Of a stretch of 25,240 nucleotides of DNA, positions 8,801 to 16,916 are shown piece after piece. Where the stretch lies: contig JBLIOB010000026.1 in the NCBI GenBank assembly GCA_047639575.1, positions 1-25,240 of the forward strand, written 5' to 3'. Under the pieces are notes generated by a model. It ran no database searches and was not told the DNA's origin. It worked only from the letters and a program-made list of their open reading frames with translations. The position numbers were made by a program, and so were the translations under genes. The number at the start of each line of letters is the position of its first letter. The stretch's first letter is position 1. The stretch is from JBLIOB01 sp047639575 (GTDB lineage: Bacteria; Bacteroidota; Bacteroidia; Flavobacteriales_D; Parvicellaceae).

Positions 8801-11800
8801 AGAATGTTCCTTGGGTTAATCCAGTTAAATCTTCTGAAGTTGCTGTTGTACTCCAAAGGAAAGTAACTGGAGCAGATCCTCCACTCACAACCAGATCAAT
8901 TGCACCTGCATTATCATTACAAACTTCGTTCGTTACGATTGCATTATCATAGGATAAGGTGCCTGTTGAATTATTGACAACATTCGTGAAAATCGCCACG
9001 CATCCTGCTGCATCCGTAACAGTTACATTATATGAACCTGCTGTTATTCCAGAAATATCCTCCGTTACATCTGAAGTACTCCACAAGTAAGTTGGTGATC
9101 CAGAAGCTCCAGTAACGGTAATATCGATTGCACCAATAGAAGCTGAACAAGTATCATCTACAACGGCTCCTGTAACAGCTAGTGTACCAGGGTTATTAAC
9201 TACGGTAATATTACCAGTGTTAATTGAACATCCAGAGAGATCAGTAATCACGCATGAATATATTCCTGCTCCAATTCCAACCAAATCTTGAGAAGTAGCT
9301 GTTGTGTTCCATAAGAATGTATATGGTACAGATCCGCCAGTAACACTAAGCGTAATTGACCCAAGACCATTAGAACAGATTTCACTTGTTATAGTAGGAG
9401 TCACCGCTAAAGTAGTTCCAGCGTTATTGATAACATAAGATCCGTTTACAGCACAACCATTGGCATCCGTAACATCTACACTATAAGTCCCTGCTGAAAG
9501 TGAAGATATATCCTCAGTTCCTGCGGCATTAGACCACAAGTAAGTATATGGTCCTGTTCCACCAGAAATGATCAAGTCAATTGCTCCAGCTCCATCACCA
9601 CAGTTTTCATCTGTAAGGATCGCATTGTCAATTGAAAGTGTTCCAGGAATATTATTAATTACTTCAGCATAAGCTGTTGCGCATCCTGCAGCGTCAGTTA
9701 CGGTTACTGTATAAGTTCCTGCACTAGCATTTAATAAATCTTCTGAAGTAGAACCACCTGTCCAACTAAATGTATAAGGGGCAGTTCCTCCGGTAACATC
9801 AATATTAATTGCTCCTTGCGCATTTCCACATATTTCATCCGTAATGAAGTTGGTTGAGATCGATAAGGTAGAAGGAGAATTAAATACGTCTAACGTTCCT
9901 GTAACAACAGTACATCCTATCGCATCTGAAATTGTACAATCAAAAGCACCAGCTGAAAGGCCAGTTAAATCTTCTGATGTTGCTGTGTTCGACCAAGCAA
10001 ATGTAACTGGTGCTGTTCCACCAGATACGGTAAGGTCGATTGCGCCTGCTCCATTTCCACATTGTTCGTTCGTAATAGCTACGTTATCTAAAGATAAGGA
10101 ACCTGAATTGTTATTTACATTGTAAGAATTTGACACAAGTACACATCCTGAAGCATCGGTTATTGTACATATATATGACCCAGCTAATAGCCCTGATAAA
10201 TCTTGAGTTATCGGGCCAGAGTTCCAAGAATAAGCTAAAGGCGCATTTCCTCCGGCAACTGATAAATCTATTGCCCCAATTCCAGTAACGCAAGTATCAT
10301 GTGCTACTACACCAGATTCTACCATTGTGCCAGCATTGTTTCCAATATTAACCGTATCAGCCATCATACATCCCGCTCCATCGGTTATGTTCACTATATA
10401 TTGTCCTGCAGAAAGGCCAGTAATATCTTCACTCGTTTCTGCATTTGACCAGCTAAACGAGTATGGAAGTGCTCCACCAGTTACTGTAATGTCAATTGCC
10501 CCTGCGCCATCTCCACAAGTTTCGTCCATTGTAGATATTGCGCTTACTGCTAGAGTTCCGCTGTAGTTACTGACAACGATAATTGCAGAGTCTTCACATC
10601 CGTTTGCATCATTTACATGAACCGTATAAGTTCCTGATGTTAGATTAGAAAGATCTTCAGTTGTTGGTCCATGATCCCAATTTACATTGTAAGGGTTTAC
10701 TGGATCTGAAACTGTAATGTCAATTGACCCAACTCCAGAACCGCACGTATCAGATACTGATATAATTCCAGTAAGATCTAGATAGCAGAATGATGAACAT
10801 GAACTAACATCATTTAAAACCGTATAGTTTCCTGTTCCTGTACAACCGTTCCCGTCTGTAACGGTAACGTCATATGCTCCCCCAGATAATCCAGTAATGT
10901 CGTCAGTTGTAGGTCCGTTAGACCAGCTATAACCATAAGATCCTGTTCCACCCGTTGCTGTAATGCTAATGCTTCCGTTTCCAGTTCCACATATTTCATT
11001 TAGTAATGCGTCTAAACTAACCGAGATTGCTGGCATTTCACCAACGGTAACGTCTTGACTAAATACGCATGTACTTGCATCTGTAATAGTCACCGTATAA
11101 GTCCCAGCACTCACACCAGTAATGTCTTCTGTAGTTGGTCCGTGAGACCACGAGAAATTGTATGGTGAAGTTCCACCAGAAATAGTGATATCAACTGAGG
11201 CATCAGTTCCTCCCGCGCATGACGCGTCAACAGACGTGTAGGTCATATTCATTGAACTAATATTGTTCAATAGGAAAGTAGCTGAATCAACACAGTTAGT
11301 AGTATCAGTTACCCATACGGTATAAGTTCCACCAATTAAACCAGAAATATCTTCTGTAGTTGCTCCATTCGACCATAAGTAAGTAAACGGCACATGCTCT
11401 CCAAGTACATCGATATTGATTGCACCGTCAGCACCACCACAAGTAGCCTGTGTAATGAATCCAGAAATGTCCATTCCGTCAGGCTCTTCAATAACTACCG
11501 TAGTATCAGGTAGATCTGAAAGTAAAGAAATGTTCCATTCAAAAATGTATCCGTTATCTAATCCAAGGTTATCTGTTACTTCCAGCGTCCAAGTGCCGTT
11601 AAGATCTGCCCCAAGGAGCTGATTTAATGGATCAAATGAAGTATAAGCCCCAGCAATCAGGTAGTTATCCGTATAATTATTACCTTGTGAATCCGTGTAG
11701 TTTCTAATCCAAGTATTTGACTCAGCAACCATAGTTCCCCATGCTGGTGTTTCATTCCAACAATAGTCATAACCAACACCTGGATCTATTAATGTTGAAC

Positions 11801-14018
11801 TTGCAGCACCATCAACTGGAGCTGTTGCTACAGGTTCCCCTAAATCACAAGATCCACCACCGGGATATTGTTTCAGTAAAACTGTTTCTCCAGAAGGCGC
11901 ATAAATTCTGATACTTAAATCACCCAAGTAAGAATGTTCAAGGCTTGCACAAATCTGTTGTAATTGACTCATCGTGTCAAGCGTTGCACCAGGATCGAAA
12001 CCTGAAATAATAATATCGCTAGTGTAAGTTACCCCACTACCATCTGGTAAAAATGTTTGACCTGCATCAAAAGCCCCACCAATAACTAACGCAACTGCCT
12101 TACATCCATATTGATCATAAACTTGAACAGTGTATTCCCCCGCTACTTGATTTAAGATTGGTACGGAATTATAATTAGTTACGTTACCCAAAGAGTCCGT
12201 TACTTCGTACGTATAAGCTGGAAAACCACCCGTTGCATTAACGTTGATAATTCCAGAACTATCTTCATGACAAGTTAAATCTGTTCCATTAAGATCGAAC
12301 TGAATTGGCTGTGCATCATCAATATATAAGACTGCGGTGTCAATTGGTGAGCAAGCATCCGGCTGGTAGATAATGTAAATTGTTTCTTGTCCTTCAAGAA
12401 TTCCATCCTGAATTGCATTGATAATAATTGAAGCTGATGTTTGACCTGCTGGAATCGTTAAGGTTGTATCAATAAAATGATAATCAATTCCATTTGTAGC
12501 GGTACCCATTACTTGGTAATCAATGTCCGTATCCGTGGCAGACGGGTCAGCAATACTAAATGTGAAAGAAGCTGCAATACAACCCTCTAAAGCGATATCA
12601 TCTGAATTAATAGTTTCTGTTTGAACGGTTACGTCTTTTGTAAATCCAGAAAAGTATCCAGCTGCACCAACATCTCCCGATAGGTTTATCAAAGCTACTC
12701 TAGCTAAATCATCAGAACTAACTTGAACATCACCTGAAAATGCTCCAGACAATTTATAGGTAACATAATTTGCCGTTCCGATAACAGCATCGCCTGCTCC
12801 TTGTAGGATCCCATTTACATACACATTAGCCCCGGCATTAGCAATAATATTAATCATTGCGGTTCCGATAGAATCAACATTTGGTAAACGCACATCCTTA
12901 CTACCAGAACAACCAACAGGTGGCAAGAAATTTAGCCCACATTGTCGTTCATTATCATCTGTTGCTCCATCTCCACCATTTGCCATTTGATATACAAATA
13001 CATCTTGAGACGTTTGTAAATACAAGTTGTCGTTAGCGGAGAATGCTGTTCCATCAATCACATAATAATCTCCGGCATTAATGGTTGCAACCGCCACTGG
13101 GTTACCATCTAAAAAAATGTCGGTACCGTTAACCGTACCAATAACCATCGTTTTTTCATTGTCAATTCCTTCACCCTTAATCAAAACATACTCATCACCT
13201 ACTTTGTCGGCTGGAACAATTTGATCAACACCGATATCTCTACCTGCAGCTAAAGTTGCACCACCACCTGTAATAGCGTTACCACCAAGCCAAGTACCAG
13301 AATTCACACAAACTGGCTTATCAGAAGTAATATGAGTTCCATTAACTCCATTTACATTGTTCGTTGCTAAAGCCTCATCAACAAAAGCAGACATTACATA
13401 TGTTTCTCCCTCTTGAAGCACGACCGTTACGTTTGGAGAAGTTAGAGGTGACCCGCCTGGAGTGGTTCCTCTAAAAATAACTCCTAAAGAAATATCATCA
13501 ATTGTAATCGTAGTATTATCCTCGGTAGCCATTATTCCGAACATGTTACTTTTTCGAAATCCGTTACCCGTATGATTATACATGTGACCAGTTCTGAAAT
13601 CTGTCCCAAGTGACGCATTTCGTCCTTTCGAAGTAATGGATGCAGCTTGAGGATCTGCAAACACTCTAAAATTCACGTAAAAAGCCTCTGGACCTTCAAA
13701 AATATACCCTTTGTTCGCCAACACTGTGTTCAGCTGAGCTTCTGCAACTAAGAATTCGGTTGCGTTTCCACAGCCCATTGGTACAGAAACCGAAGTTGCT
13801 GAAGAAATTGATACAGTGGTGATTAATGTGCCTGACCCATCGGTAATCGTAACATTAAACGGAGTAATTGACGGAGTACTAAGCACCGCAAAATGACATC
13901 CAAAATCTTCCCTTCCGAAGACTGGAGGCATGTAATGTTTTACGTCTAATTGAGCTTGTGATGTTAATCCGATAAATACGAAAGCCGCTATGGCGATGAG
14001 TTTCAGTAATGTTTTCAT
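2874..14018 (-). CDS. Giant T9SS-secreted SprB-repeat adhesin with IgGFc-binding-type and P domains
   Basis: About 3714 aa. I start at the ATG at 14018, because the following MKTLLKLIAIAAF... peptide ending in SQAQ is a good signal peptide; an upstream ATG at 14081 would add 21 residues that spoil it. Domains in order (approximate residues): IgGFc-binding-type N-terminal region 120-460 (motifs 'MFGIMATEDNTTITI', 'GTHITSDKPVCVNSG', 'DQIVPADKVGDEYVL'); Calx-beta-like 473-570; one SprB-like repeat 573-650; P/Homo-B domain 650-835 ('LEHSYLGDLSIRIYAPSG', 'LNGTWTLEVTDN'); 34 more SprB-like repeats of about 75 residues 840-3630, each with a Cys near the start, 'W...TTED', 'AGTY.V.VTD' and a late GC; T9SS type A sorting tail 3633-3714 ('NIYPNPTNGAF'). 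Two further 100-residue modules are nested in the repeats. SprB proteins are mobile surface adhesins of gliding Flavobacteria; here binding to glycans, particles or other cells is inferred. It is monocistronic, ending at the shared terminator. Confidence 0.93.
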   Translation of the reverse strand: MKTLLKLIAIAAFVFIGLTSQAQLDVKHYMPPVFGREDFGCHFAVLSTPSITPFNVTITDGSGTLITTVSISSATSVSVPMGCGNATEFLVAEAQLNTVLANKGYIFEGPEAFYVNFRVFADPQAASITSKGRNASLGTDFRTGHMYNHTGNGFRKSNMFGIMATEDNTTITIDDISLGVIFRGTTPGGSPLTSPNVTVVLQEGETYVMSAFVDEALATNNVNGVNGTHITSDKPVCVNSGTWLGGNAITGGGATLAAGRDIGVDQIVPADKVGDEYVLIKGEGIDNEKTMVIGTVNGTDIFLDGNPVAVATINAGDYYVIDGTAFSANDNLYLQTSQDVFVYQMANGGDGATDDNERQCGLNFLPPVGCSGSKDVRLPNVDSIGTAMINIIANAGANVYVNGILQGAGDAVIGTANYVTYKLSGAFSGDVQVSSDDLARVALINLSGDVGAAGYFSGFTKDVTVQTETINSDDIALEGCIAASFTFSIADPSATDTDIDYQVMGTATNGIDYHFIDTTLTIPAGQTSASIIINAIQDGILEGQETIYIIYQPDACSPIDTAVLYIDDAQPIQFDLNGTDLTCHEDSSGIINVNATGGFPAYTYEVTDSLGNVTNYNSVPILNQVAGEYTVQVYDQYGCKAVALVIGGAFDAGQTFLPDGSGVTYTSDIIISGFDPGATLDTMSQLQQICASLEHSYLGDLSIRIYAPSGETVLLKQYPGGGSCDLGEPVATAPVDGAASSTLIDPGVGYDYCWNETPAWGTMVAESNTWIRNYTDSQGNNYTDNYLIAGAYTSFDPLNQLLGADLNGTWTLEVTDNLGLDNGYIFEWNISLLSDLPDTTVVIEEPDGMDISGFITQATCGGADGAINIDVLGEHVPFTYLWSNGATTEDISGLIGGTYTVWVTDTTNCVDSATFLLNNISSMNMTYTSVDASCAGGTDASVDITISGGTSPYNFSWSHGPTTEDITGVSAGTYTVTITDASTCVFSQDVTVGEMPAISVSLDALLNEICGTGNGSISITATGGTGSYGYSWSNGPTTDDITGLSGGAYDVTVTDGNGCTGTGNYTVLNDVSSCSSFCYLDLTGIISVSDTCGSGVGSIDITVSDPVNPYNVNWDHGPTTEDLSNLTSGTYTVHVNDANGCEDSAIIVVSNYSGTLAVSAISTMDETCGDGAGAIDITVTGGALPYSFSWSNAETSEDITGLSAGQYIVNITDGAGCMMADTVNIGNNAGTMVESGVVAHDTCVTGIGAIDLSVAGGNAPLAYSWNSGPITQDLSGLLAGSYICTITDASGCVLVSNSYNVNNNSGSLSLDNVAITNEQCGNGAGAIDLTVSGGTAPVTFAWSNTATSEDLTGLSAGAFDCTISDAIGCTVVTGTLDVFNSPSTLSISTNFITDEICGNAQGAINIDVTGGTAPYTFSWTGGSTSEDLLNASAGTYTVTVTDAAGCATAYAEVINNIPGTLSIDNAILTDENCGDGAGAIDLIISGGTGPYTYLWSNAAGTEDISSLSAGTYSVDVTDANGCAVNGSYVINNAGTTLAVTPTITSEICSNGLGSITLSVTGGSVPYTFLWNTTATSQDLVGIGAGIYSCVITDLSGCSINTGNITVVNNPGTLAVTGAVVDDTCSASIGAIDITVTGASGSPTYLWSTSDVTEDISGITAGSYNVTVTDAAGCVAIFTNVVNNSTGTLSYDNAIVTNEVCNDNAGAIDLVVSGGSAPVTFLWSTTATSEDLTGLTQGTFSCDITDNNGCTINTGSIIVSNDPGTLSLDNVNTFDEQCGNGLGSINITVSGGVLPYTFLWNTAATTEDLNSLSAGIYTCVVTDASGCTLPVSTTVGNNSGVMAVSTFNVTDEACGNGAGAIDITVVGGALPIIYLWSNSATTEDISGLSAGTYSVQITDNNGCTTTFVETVLNAGGGLAISGATVSNEICGNAAGAINITIAGGTAPLSFLWSNSSIIEDISGLTAGSYSVDVTDNNGCTVSGAYTLINNAGTLALDSVNTIDESCGNAGGAVDIFVSGGNLPLTYSWNSGQTTEDIGALGAGSYSVDVTDNFGCVVSSASVIANITGGFGAVVTSVTDESCGDGFGAIDITVSGGFTPYTFAWSNADVTEDISGLSAGSYSVTITDNVGCSATMDTVVLNQTTGLSLVSSLEQNENCGDSTGFIDLVLSGGSLPYNFVWSNGATTEDVSGLTSGIFTCVITDASGCVVNYSGTISNNGGSFVVSDVIVDEMCDNDAGSVTVTVSGGISPYTFTWTGGAANVCCDYMLDMNDTFGDGWNGASVDVEINGTPTGSYSVPGGGSVASETFQVCNGDNVELFWTAGTFDNEVSFNLLDPAGATIFTQGVNPTVGSLYVFTGSCPGAGSNVSAITGLNPGIYGLTITDDVGCSYSDSYEVDSAYNFALAFSTVTVTDAICGSGGDLSVTATGGTFYTYYLDGVSTTFPFWTGIGAGTYNVVIEDENGCTVEQDITINDALPFTAIFASITDEDCGLSNGAIDVLVTPVGAYNYLWNTAATTQDLTGIMSGIYSVDIDDGAGCTTTLDTVILNIPGFNVSAVITDENCGDGVGAIDITMSIADAYTFSWSNGATTEDLAGLSAGSYSVDVTNSTGCVASLDTLVNNTTTGIGITGDVIVNETCGDSTGTINISVAGGSLPYTFLWSDGQTVEDPIGLTAGTYTCVATDATGCAVNYSGVMGSTDSFTVSDVIVDEMCDDDGGSIEVTVSGGVAPYTFTWTGATGQACCDYTLDMFDASTSWNGADVEVLIDGSSIGNFTVLGGGANMETFEVCDGENVELIWSAGAFDNEVSFNLLDPSGAVIFAQGPNPPVGSLFIFAGACSSSSSTSVSGLSGGSYDLTIEDAAGCAKTITYFVDSLTNPALGFSSVVLTDDNCGSAVGAIDVTAIGGTTYNYYLDGVVQPSNPMTGLLGGTYTIMIEDENGCTATSIQTVVNALPFTPSFSSITDEDCGTSNGAIDVNVSPAGSYTFNWNTGATTEDLTGIMSGTYSVIIDDGAGCTISIDTVIVSNPGFTVSAVVTDENCGDTTGAIDITMSAVDTYTFAWSNGATTEDLLALSGGLYSVDVMNSAGCTVTLDTTVANISTGVVITSDVIVNENCGDSTGVIDLTISGGSGPYTYLWSDGQTTEDAVGLTSGNYICTVTDFSGCAITYSGTMGSDDNFTVVEVIVDEMCNDDGGSIDVTVTGGSSPYTYSWIGVSSTSSTVTGLSAGFYTITIEDATGCTSSITYEIDSLINPALTFATIVVTDDNCGGGAGSIDAVAIGGVTYTYYLDGVVQTGNPITGLATGTYTVMVEDESGCTISTTQTVGNVLTYAPSILSVTDDYCNASTGAVDIDVTPIGTYTFTWSNGATTEDLSGVIAGSYSVTIDDGSGCIGYLDTIISNTVGYTVSATSTNEFCSDTSGMIDLTVTGGTGPFSYSWDNGEATEDLDSLGTGAYVVTVTDLSDGCVDTLAVLVGDSVGFTTSAVISADSCMLGVGSIDLTVVGGTGPFTYDWTTTETTEDVGSLASGSYSVTVIDQGSGCTQTFTYLIPSTASFGLVPTITDATCPTCADGDIALALSGTPTGPFTVSWNNGDTTFNIITLLPGWYTVTVTDALGCALIDSFEVTSPTLIIENDNWSMNIYPNPTNGAFNVLYNLGGTNDVRFEIYDLIGQLIESRKAAGSEGAVRFDLNGEQTGTFYLRVTSGDLTKTYKLILMR
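3594..4721 (-). repeat. Five-repeat superblock, copy 3 (module absent)
   Basis: 376 codons, from GVVITSD to just before the repeat beginning GFTTSAV. The same five repeats in the same order, but the second one continues 'SPYTYSWIGVSSTSSTVTGLSAG' without the nested module. The length difference from copy 2 is exactly 300 nt. Confidence 0.85.
4722..6149 (-). repeat. Five-repeat superblock, copy 2 (with nested module)
   Basis: 476 codons, from GIGITGD to just before GVVITSD. The same five repeats in the same order as copy 1, including a second CCDY module at the same place. Confidence 0.85.
5511..5798 (-). other. Nested 'CCDY' module, copy 2, within the adhesin
   Basis: About 96 residues beginning CCDYTLDMFDASTSWNGAD and ending FAGAC. 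It aligns with copy 1 along its length ('FEVCDGENVELIW', 'FDNEVSFNLLDPSGAVIF'), but 'FGDGWNGA' has become 'ASTSWNGA', losing the Gly-Asp-Gly that could form a metal-binding turn. Confidence 0.75.
6150..7589 (-). repeat. Five-repeat superblock, copy 1 (with nested module)
   Basis: 480 codons, from GLSLVSS to just before GIGITGD. It holds five SprB-like repeats with block-specific openings in fixed order: 'NENCGDSTG', 'VIVDEMCD', 'VTVTDAICG' with 'YTYYLDGV', 'SITDEDCG', 'VITDENCGD'. The second repeat carries the nested CCDY module. Confidence 0.85.
6942..7235 (-). other. Nested 'CCDY' module, copy 1, within the adhesin
   Basis: About 98 residues beginning CCDYMLDMNDTFGDGWNGA and ending FTGSC, with 'VEINGTPTGSY', 'CNGDNVELFW', 'DNEVSFNLLDPAGATIF'. 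It is a beta-rich, Cys-containing unit of the 'DGWNGA.V.V..NG' type seen in secreted proteins of marine bacteria and protists. Function unknown. It sits between 'PYTFTWTGG' and 'AITGLNPGIY', that is inside one SprB-like repeat. Confidence 0.75.
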
Positions 14019-14464
14019 AAGATGGCAAAAGGCATTGTTAGTATATGGATGTAAGCTACTAAATCGATGTAGATTCCACAAGAAAAAAAGAAGCGTCTAA
14101 CACTTCATTGTATTCAATATTTGAATCCTAAGCTAATATTAGTAACACATCCCTGTTGATTTTCCTTACGCCTTCAAAACCATTAACTGTGGCAAGAAAA
14201 AAGCAATTCATCTATTAAAAAAATTGCACAGGACTTATTTCTCAATCTAAAGACGTTATCCGGATTGATACTTGGAAAAAGGACGATCAGTTTTAGACAA
14301 TGGTTTAGGAAAGTTCAAACTGCATAGGATGTGAACAGAGCAGACTTTACTCGATCCTTATCAAGACCAAACCTATCTTAGAACCAAAGATAGGCCACCA
14401 TTAAAAATAACGTTAGTTTTTCTGAGCTGAATTCGGTATATTCGCGTGATCAAAAACGAGGCAT
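14019..14464. other. Divergent intergenic region between adhesin and E1 gene
   Basis: 445 bp with no open frame that looks coding. It must hold the promoters of both flanking genes. An 8-bp inverted repeat CCTATCTT/AAGATAGG with a 7-nt loop is at 14372-14394, without a T-run, so it is not a normal terminator. TATATTCG at 14437-14444 matches the -7 box TAnnTTTG except for one base and lies 20 bp before the E1 start. I could not find a convincing promoter for the adhesin on the minus strand. Confidence 0.45.
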
Positions 14465-16909
14465 ATGGCGGAAGAAAATCTAGAATTAACGAAGGGAAAA
14501 GAATTAAGCTTTGAGGAGTTTAAGGCAGAAATACTAGAAGATTTTAGAATCGCCAATGTAAGTCGTGAAACATCTCTCCTAGGGAGACGGGAAGTATTAA
14601 CTGGCAAAGCAAAATTCGGAATTTTCGGTGACGGAAAGGAGATTGCTCAGATTGCTATGGCCAAGCAATTTAAAAACGGAGATTGGAGATCAGGTTATTA
14701 TCGAGATCAAACATTTATGATGGCAATTGGAGCCATTAATGTTCAAGAATATTTTGCTGCCCTGTATGCACACACTGATTTGCAACATGAACCATCTTCG
14801 GCTGGAAGGCAAATGGGAGGTCATTTTGCCACCCGAAGTTTAAATGACGATGGCTCTTGGAAGAATTTAATGGAGCAGAAAAATTCATCAGCAGACATCT
14901 CGCCTACTGCTGGTCAAATGCCAAGACTTCTTGGGTTAGCTCAAGCTTCTAAAGTATTTAAAAACAACCCCGATCTTCATCAATTTACTTCCCTCACTAA
15001 TAAAGGAGAGGAAGTTGCATTTGGAACCATCGGTGACGCCAGTACATCTGAAGGATTATTTTGGGAAACAATTAACGCTGCAGGCGTTCTTCAAGTCCCT
15101 CTGGTAATGTCAATCTGGGATGATGGTTTTGGAATTTCAGTTCCTAAAAAATATCAAACTACAAAAGCATCAATATCTGAAGCTCTTTCTGGAATGGAAA
15201 TGAAAGAAGGCGATGAAAGCGGGTTTAAGATGTTCAATGTAAAAGGGTGGGACTATCAAACTCTATGCACAACATACAGTGAAGCAGTTGCTTTCACTAG
15301 AGAAAATCATGTCCCTGCTTTTATCCATGTGGAAGAAGTAACTCAGCCTCAAGGGCATTCTACCTCTGGATCACACGAACGGTATAAGAGCCCGGAAAGG
15401 TTGGCATGGGCTCTTGAATATGACTGTATTGCTAAGTTCAAAACTTGGATTATTGAATTTGGAGAAAAAACTGGTCAGGCAATAGCATCAACGGACGAAT
15501 TGGATGAAATCCAAAAAGTTGCTAAGAAACATGTACGTGAAGCAAAGGCGAAAGCCTGGAAAAATTTTGTTGATCCGATCAAACAGGAGGTGACAGACGT
15601 GAGTGCTATGATTGAAACATTAGCGGCAGAAAGCGAAAATGGATCGTTTTTAACTAAAATCGCTAAAGACTTAAGTGCCAGCGCAGAACCAATTCGTAAA
15701 GAAATTGTGTCGAGTGCGAGACACGCGTTAAGAATTGTAAGAAGTGAATCTTTATCCACAAAGCAAAGACTACTGGATTATCTGAACGAATCTAAAATTG
15801 CCAATCACGATCGATATTCAAGCTACTTACATTCGCATTCCAAAAAGAATGCGCTAGATGTAAACATTACTGAACCTACATATCCAGAAGAAGCCAATCT
15901 AGTAGATGGGCGAATTGTATTGCGAGATAATTTTGAATACATATTTGAAAACAATCCACTTGTTTTAACTTTTGGAGAAGACGTTGGAAAAATTGGCGGT
16001 GTAAATCAGTCGATGGAAGGAATGCAGGAAAAATTCGGAGAACTTCGAGTTTCGGATACCGGCATTAGAGAAGCGACAATTTTAGGACAAGGAATTGGAA
16101 TGGCCATGCGTGGATTAAGACCAATTGCAGAAATTCAATACTTAGATTACATACTATACTGTATTCAAATTATGAGTGATGATTTGGCCACTGTTCAGTA
16201 CAGAACTAAAGGAGGGCAAAAAGCACCATTAATAATAAGAACAAGAGGACATAGACTTGAAGGAATTTGGCATGCAGGTTCACCAATGGCTGGAATTATC
16301 AATTTACTGAGAGGAGTTTACATTTGCGTACCTCGAAACATGGTAAAAGCAGCTGGTTTCTATAACACGCTTTTAGATAGTGACGACACAGCTCTCGTAG
16401 TTGAATGTTTGAACGGTTACAGAACTAAAGAATCTATGCCATCGAATATTGGTGAGTTTAAAACGCCCTTAGGAATTCCTGAAATAACTAGAGAAGGAAC
16501 AGACATAACTATCGTATCCTATGGCTCTACTTTCAACATGTGCACACAGGCAGCAAACGATCTACAAGCAGCCGGCATCTCAGCGGAATTAATTGATGTT
16601 CAGACTTTACTTCCTTTTGACATCAATCATATGATTGTTGAATCATTGAAAAAAACAAATAGAGTGTTGTTTGTTGATGAGGATGTTCCTGGAGGAACAA
16701 CTGCCTATATGATGCAAAAAGTTTTGGAAGAACAAGGAGGATTTTATCATTTAGATTCTGAGCCTAAAACTTTATCAGCCAAAGACCATAGACCAGCATA
16801 TGGGTCAGATGGAGACTATTTCAGTAAACCAGGACTTGAAGACATTTTTGATGCGGCTTATGAACTGATGCACGAATCGAATCCGACTGATTTTCCTAGA
16901 ATTTATTAA
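14465..16909 (+). CDS. Fused alpha/beta 2-oxoacid dehydrogenase E1 (thiamine diphosphate)
   Basis: At 814 aa this has the alpha and beta E1 subunits joined in one chain, an arrangement common in Bacteroidota. Alpha half (about 30-350): 'FGIFGDGKEIAQIAMA', 'GDWRSGYYRDQTFMMAIG', and the thiamine diphosphate/Mg motif starting G190-D191 ('GDASTSEG') through 'IWDDGFGISVP', then the loop 'HSTSGSHERYKSPERLAW'. Beta half (about 475-800): 'LTFGEDVGKIGG' with conserved E505, 'RVSDTGIREATILGQGIGMAMRGLRPIAEIQY', 'HAGSPMAGI', and the C-terminal 'VDEDVPGGTTAYM'. It decarboxylates a 2-oxoacid and passes the acyl group to an E2 lipoyl enzyme in the cytoplasm. The branched-chain (2-oxoisovalerate) type is most likely, but pyruvate cannot be excluded, and E2/E3 are not in this window. 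It is first in a tight cluster; the next gene starts 7 nt later. Confidence 0.88.
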   Translation: MAEENLELTKGKELSFEEFKAEILEDFRIANVSRETSLLGRREVLTGKAKFGIFGDGKEIAQIAMAKQFKNGDWRSGYYRDQTFMMAIGAINVQEYFAALYAHTDLQHEPSSAGRQMGGHFATRSLNDDGSWKNLMEQKNSSADISPTAGQMPRLLGLAQASKVFKNNPDLHQFTSLTNKGEEVAFGTIGDASTSEGLFWETINAAGVLQVPLVMSIWDDGFGISVPKKYQTTKASISEALSGMEMKEGDESGFKMFNVKGWDYQTLCTTYSEAVAFTRENHVPAFIHVEEVTQPQGHSTSGSHERYKSPERLAWALEYDCIAKFKTWIIEFGEKTGQAIASTDELDEIQKVAKKHVREAKAKAWKNFVDPIKQEVTDVSAMIETLAAESENGSFLTKIAKDLSASAEPIRKEIVSSARHALRIVRSESLSTKQRLLDYLNESKIANHDRYSSYLHSHSKKNALDVNITEPTYPEEANLVDGRIVLRDNFEYIFENNPLVLTFGEDVGKIGGVNQSMEGMQEKFGELRVSDTGIREATILGQGIGMAMRGLRPIAEIQYLDYILYCIQIMSDDLATVQYRTKGGQKAPLIIRTRGHRLEGIWHAGSPMAGIINLLRGVYICVPRNMVKAAGFYNTLLDSDDTALVVECLNGYRTKESMPSNIGEFKTPLGIPEITREGTDITIVSYGSTFNMCTQAANDLQAAGISAELIDVQTLLPFDINHMIVESLKKTNRVLFVDEDVPGGTTAYMMQKVLEEQGGFYHLDSEPKTLSAKDHRPAYGSDGDYFSKPGLEDIFDAAYELMHESNPTDFPRIY

Positions 16910-16916
16910 GCTACAG

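Larger units (their letters stand above)
3120..11500 (-). repeat. Array of 34 SprB-like protein repeats
   Basis: By eye I count 34 consecutive repeats of about 225-230 bp, plus one isolated copy before the P domain (about 12070-12300). Consensus: 'N/DE.CG...GAIDI.V.GG..PYTF.WSN..TTEDI.GL.AGTYSV.VTD..GC'. The two Cys per repeat are almost always kept and may form one disulfide per unit outside the cell. Repeats are diverged in sequence, so most duplications are not recent. Confidence 0.9.

Noticed and set aside
3594..11500. Regular spacing that might suggest a CRISPR or DNA satellite array
   Set aside because: The period of about 228 bp is a coding repeat with diverged DNA; there are no short identical repeats with spacers.
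3106..11622. Many plus-strand open frames opposite the adhesin gene
   Set aside because: They repeat with the period of the adhesin and have no family resemblance; they are antisense shadows of a biased repetitive gene.
14372..14394. CCTATCTT/AAGATAGG hairpin as a terminator
   Set aside because: No T-run on either strand and it lies between divergent genes, where no terminator is expected.
15475..15759. Minus-strand open frame inside the E1 gene
   Set aside because: Fully antisense to a clearly conserved coding region and without recognisable motifs.
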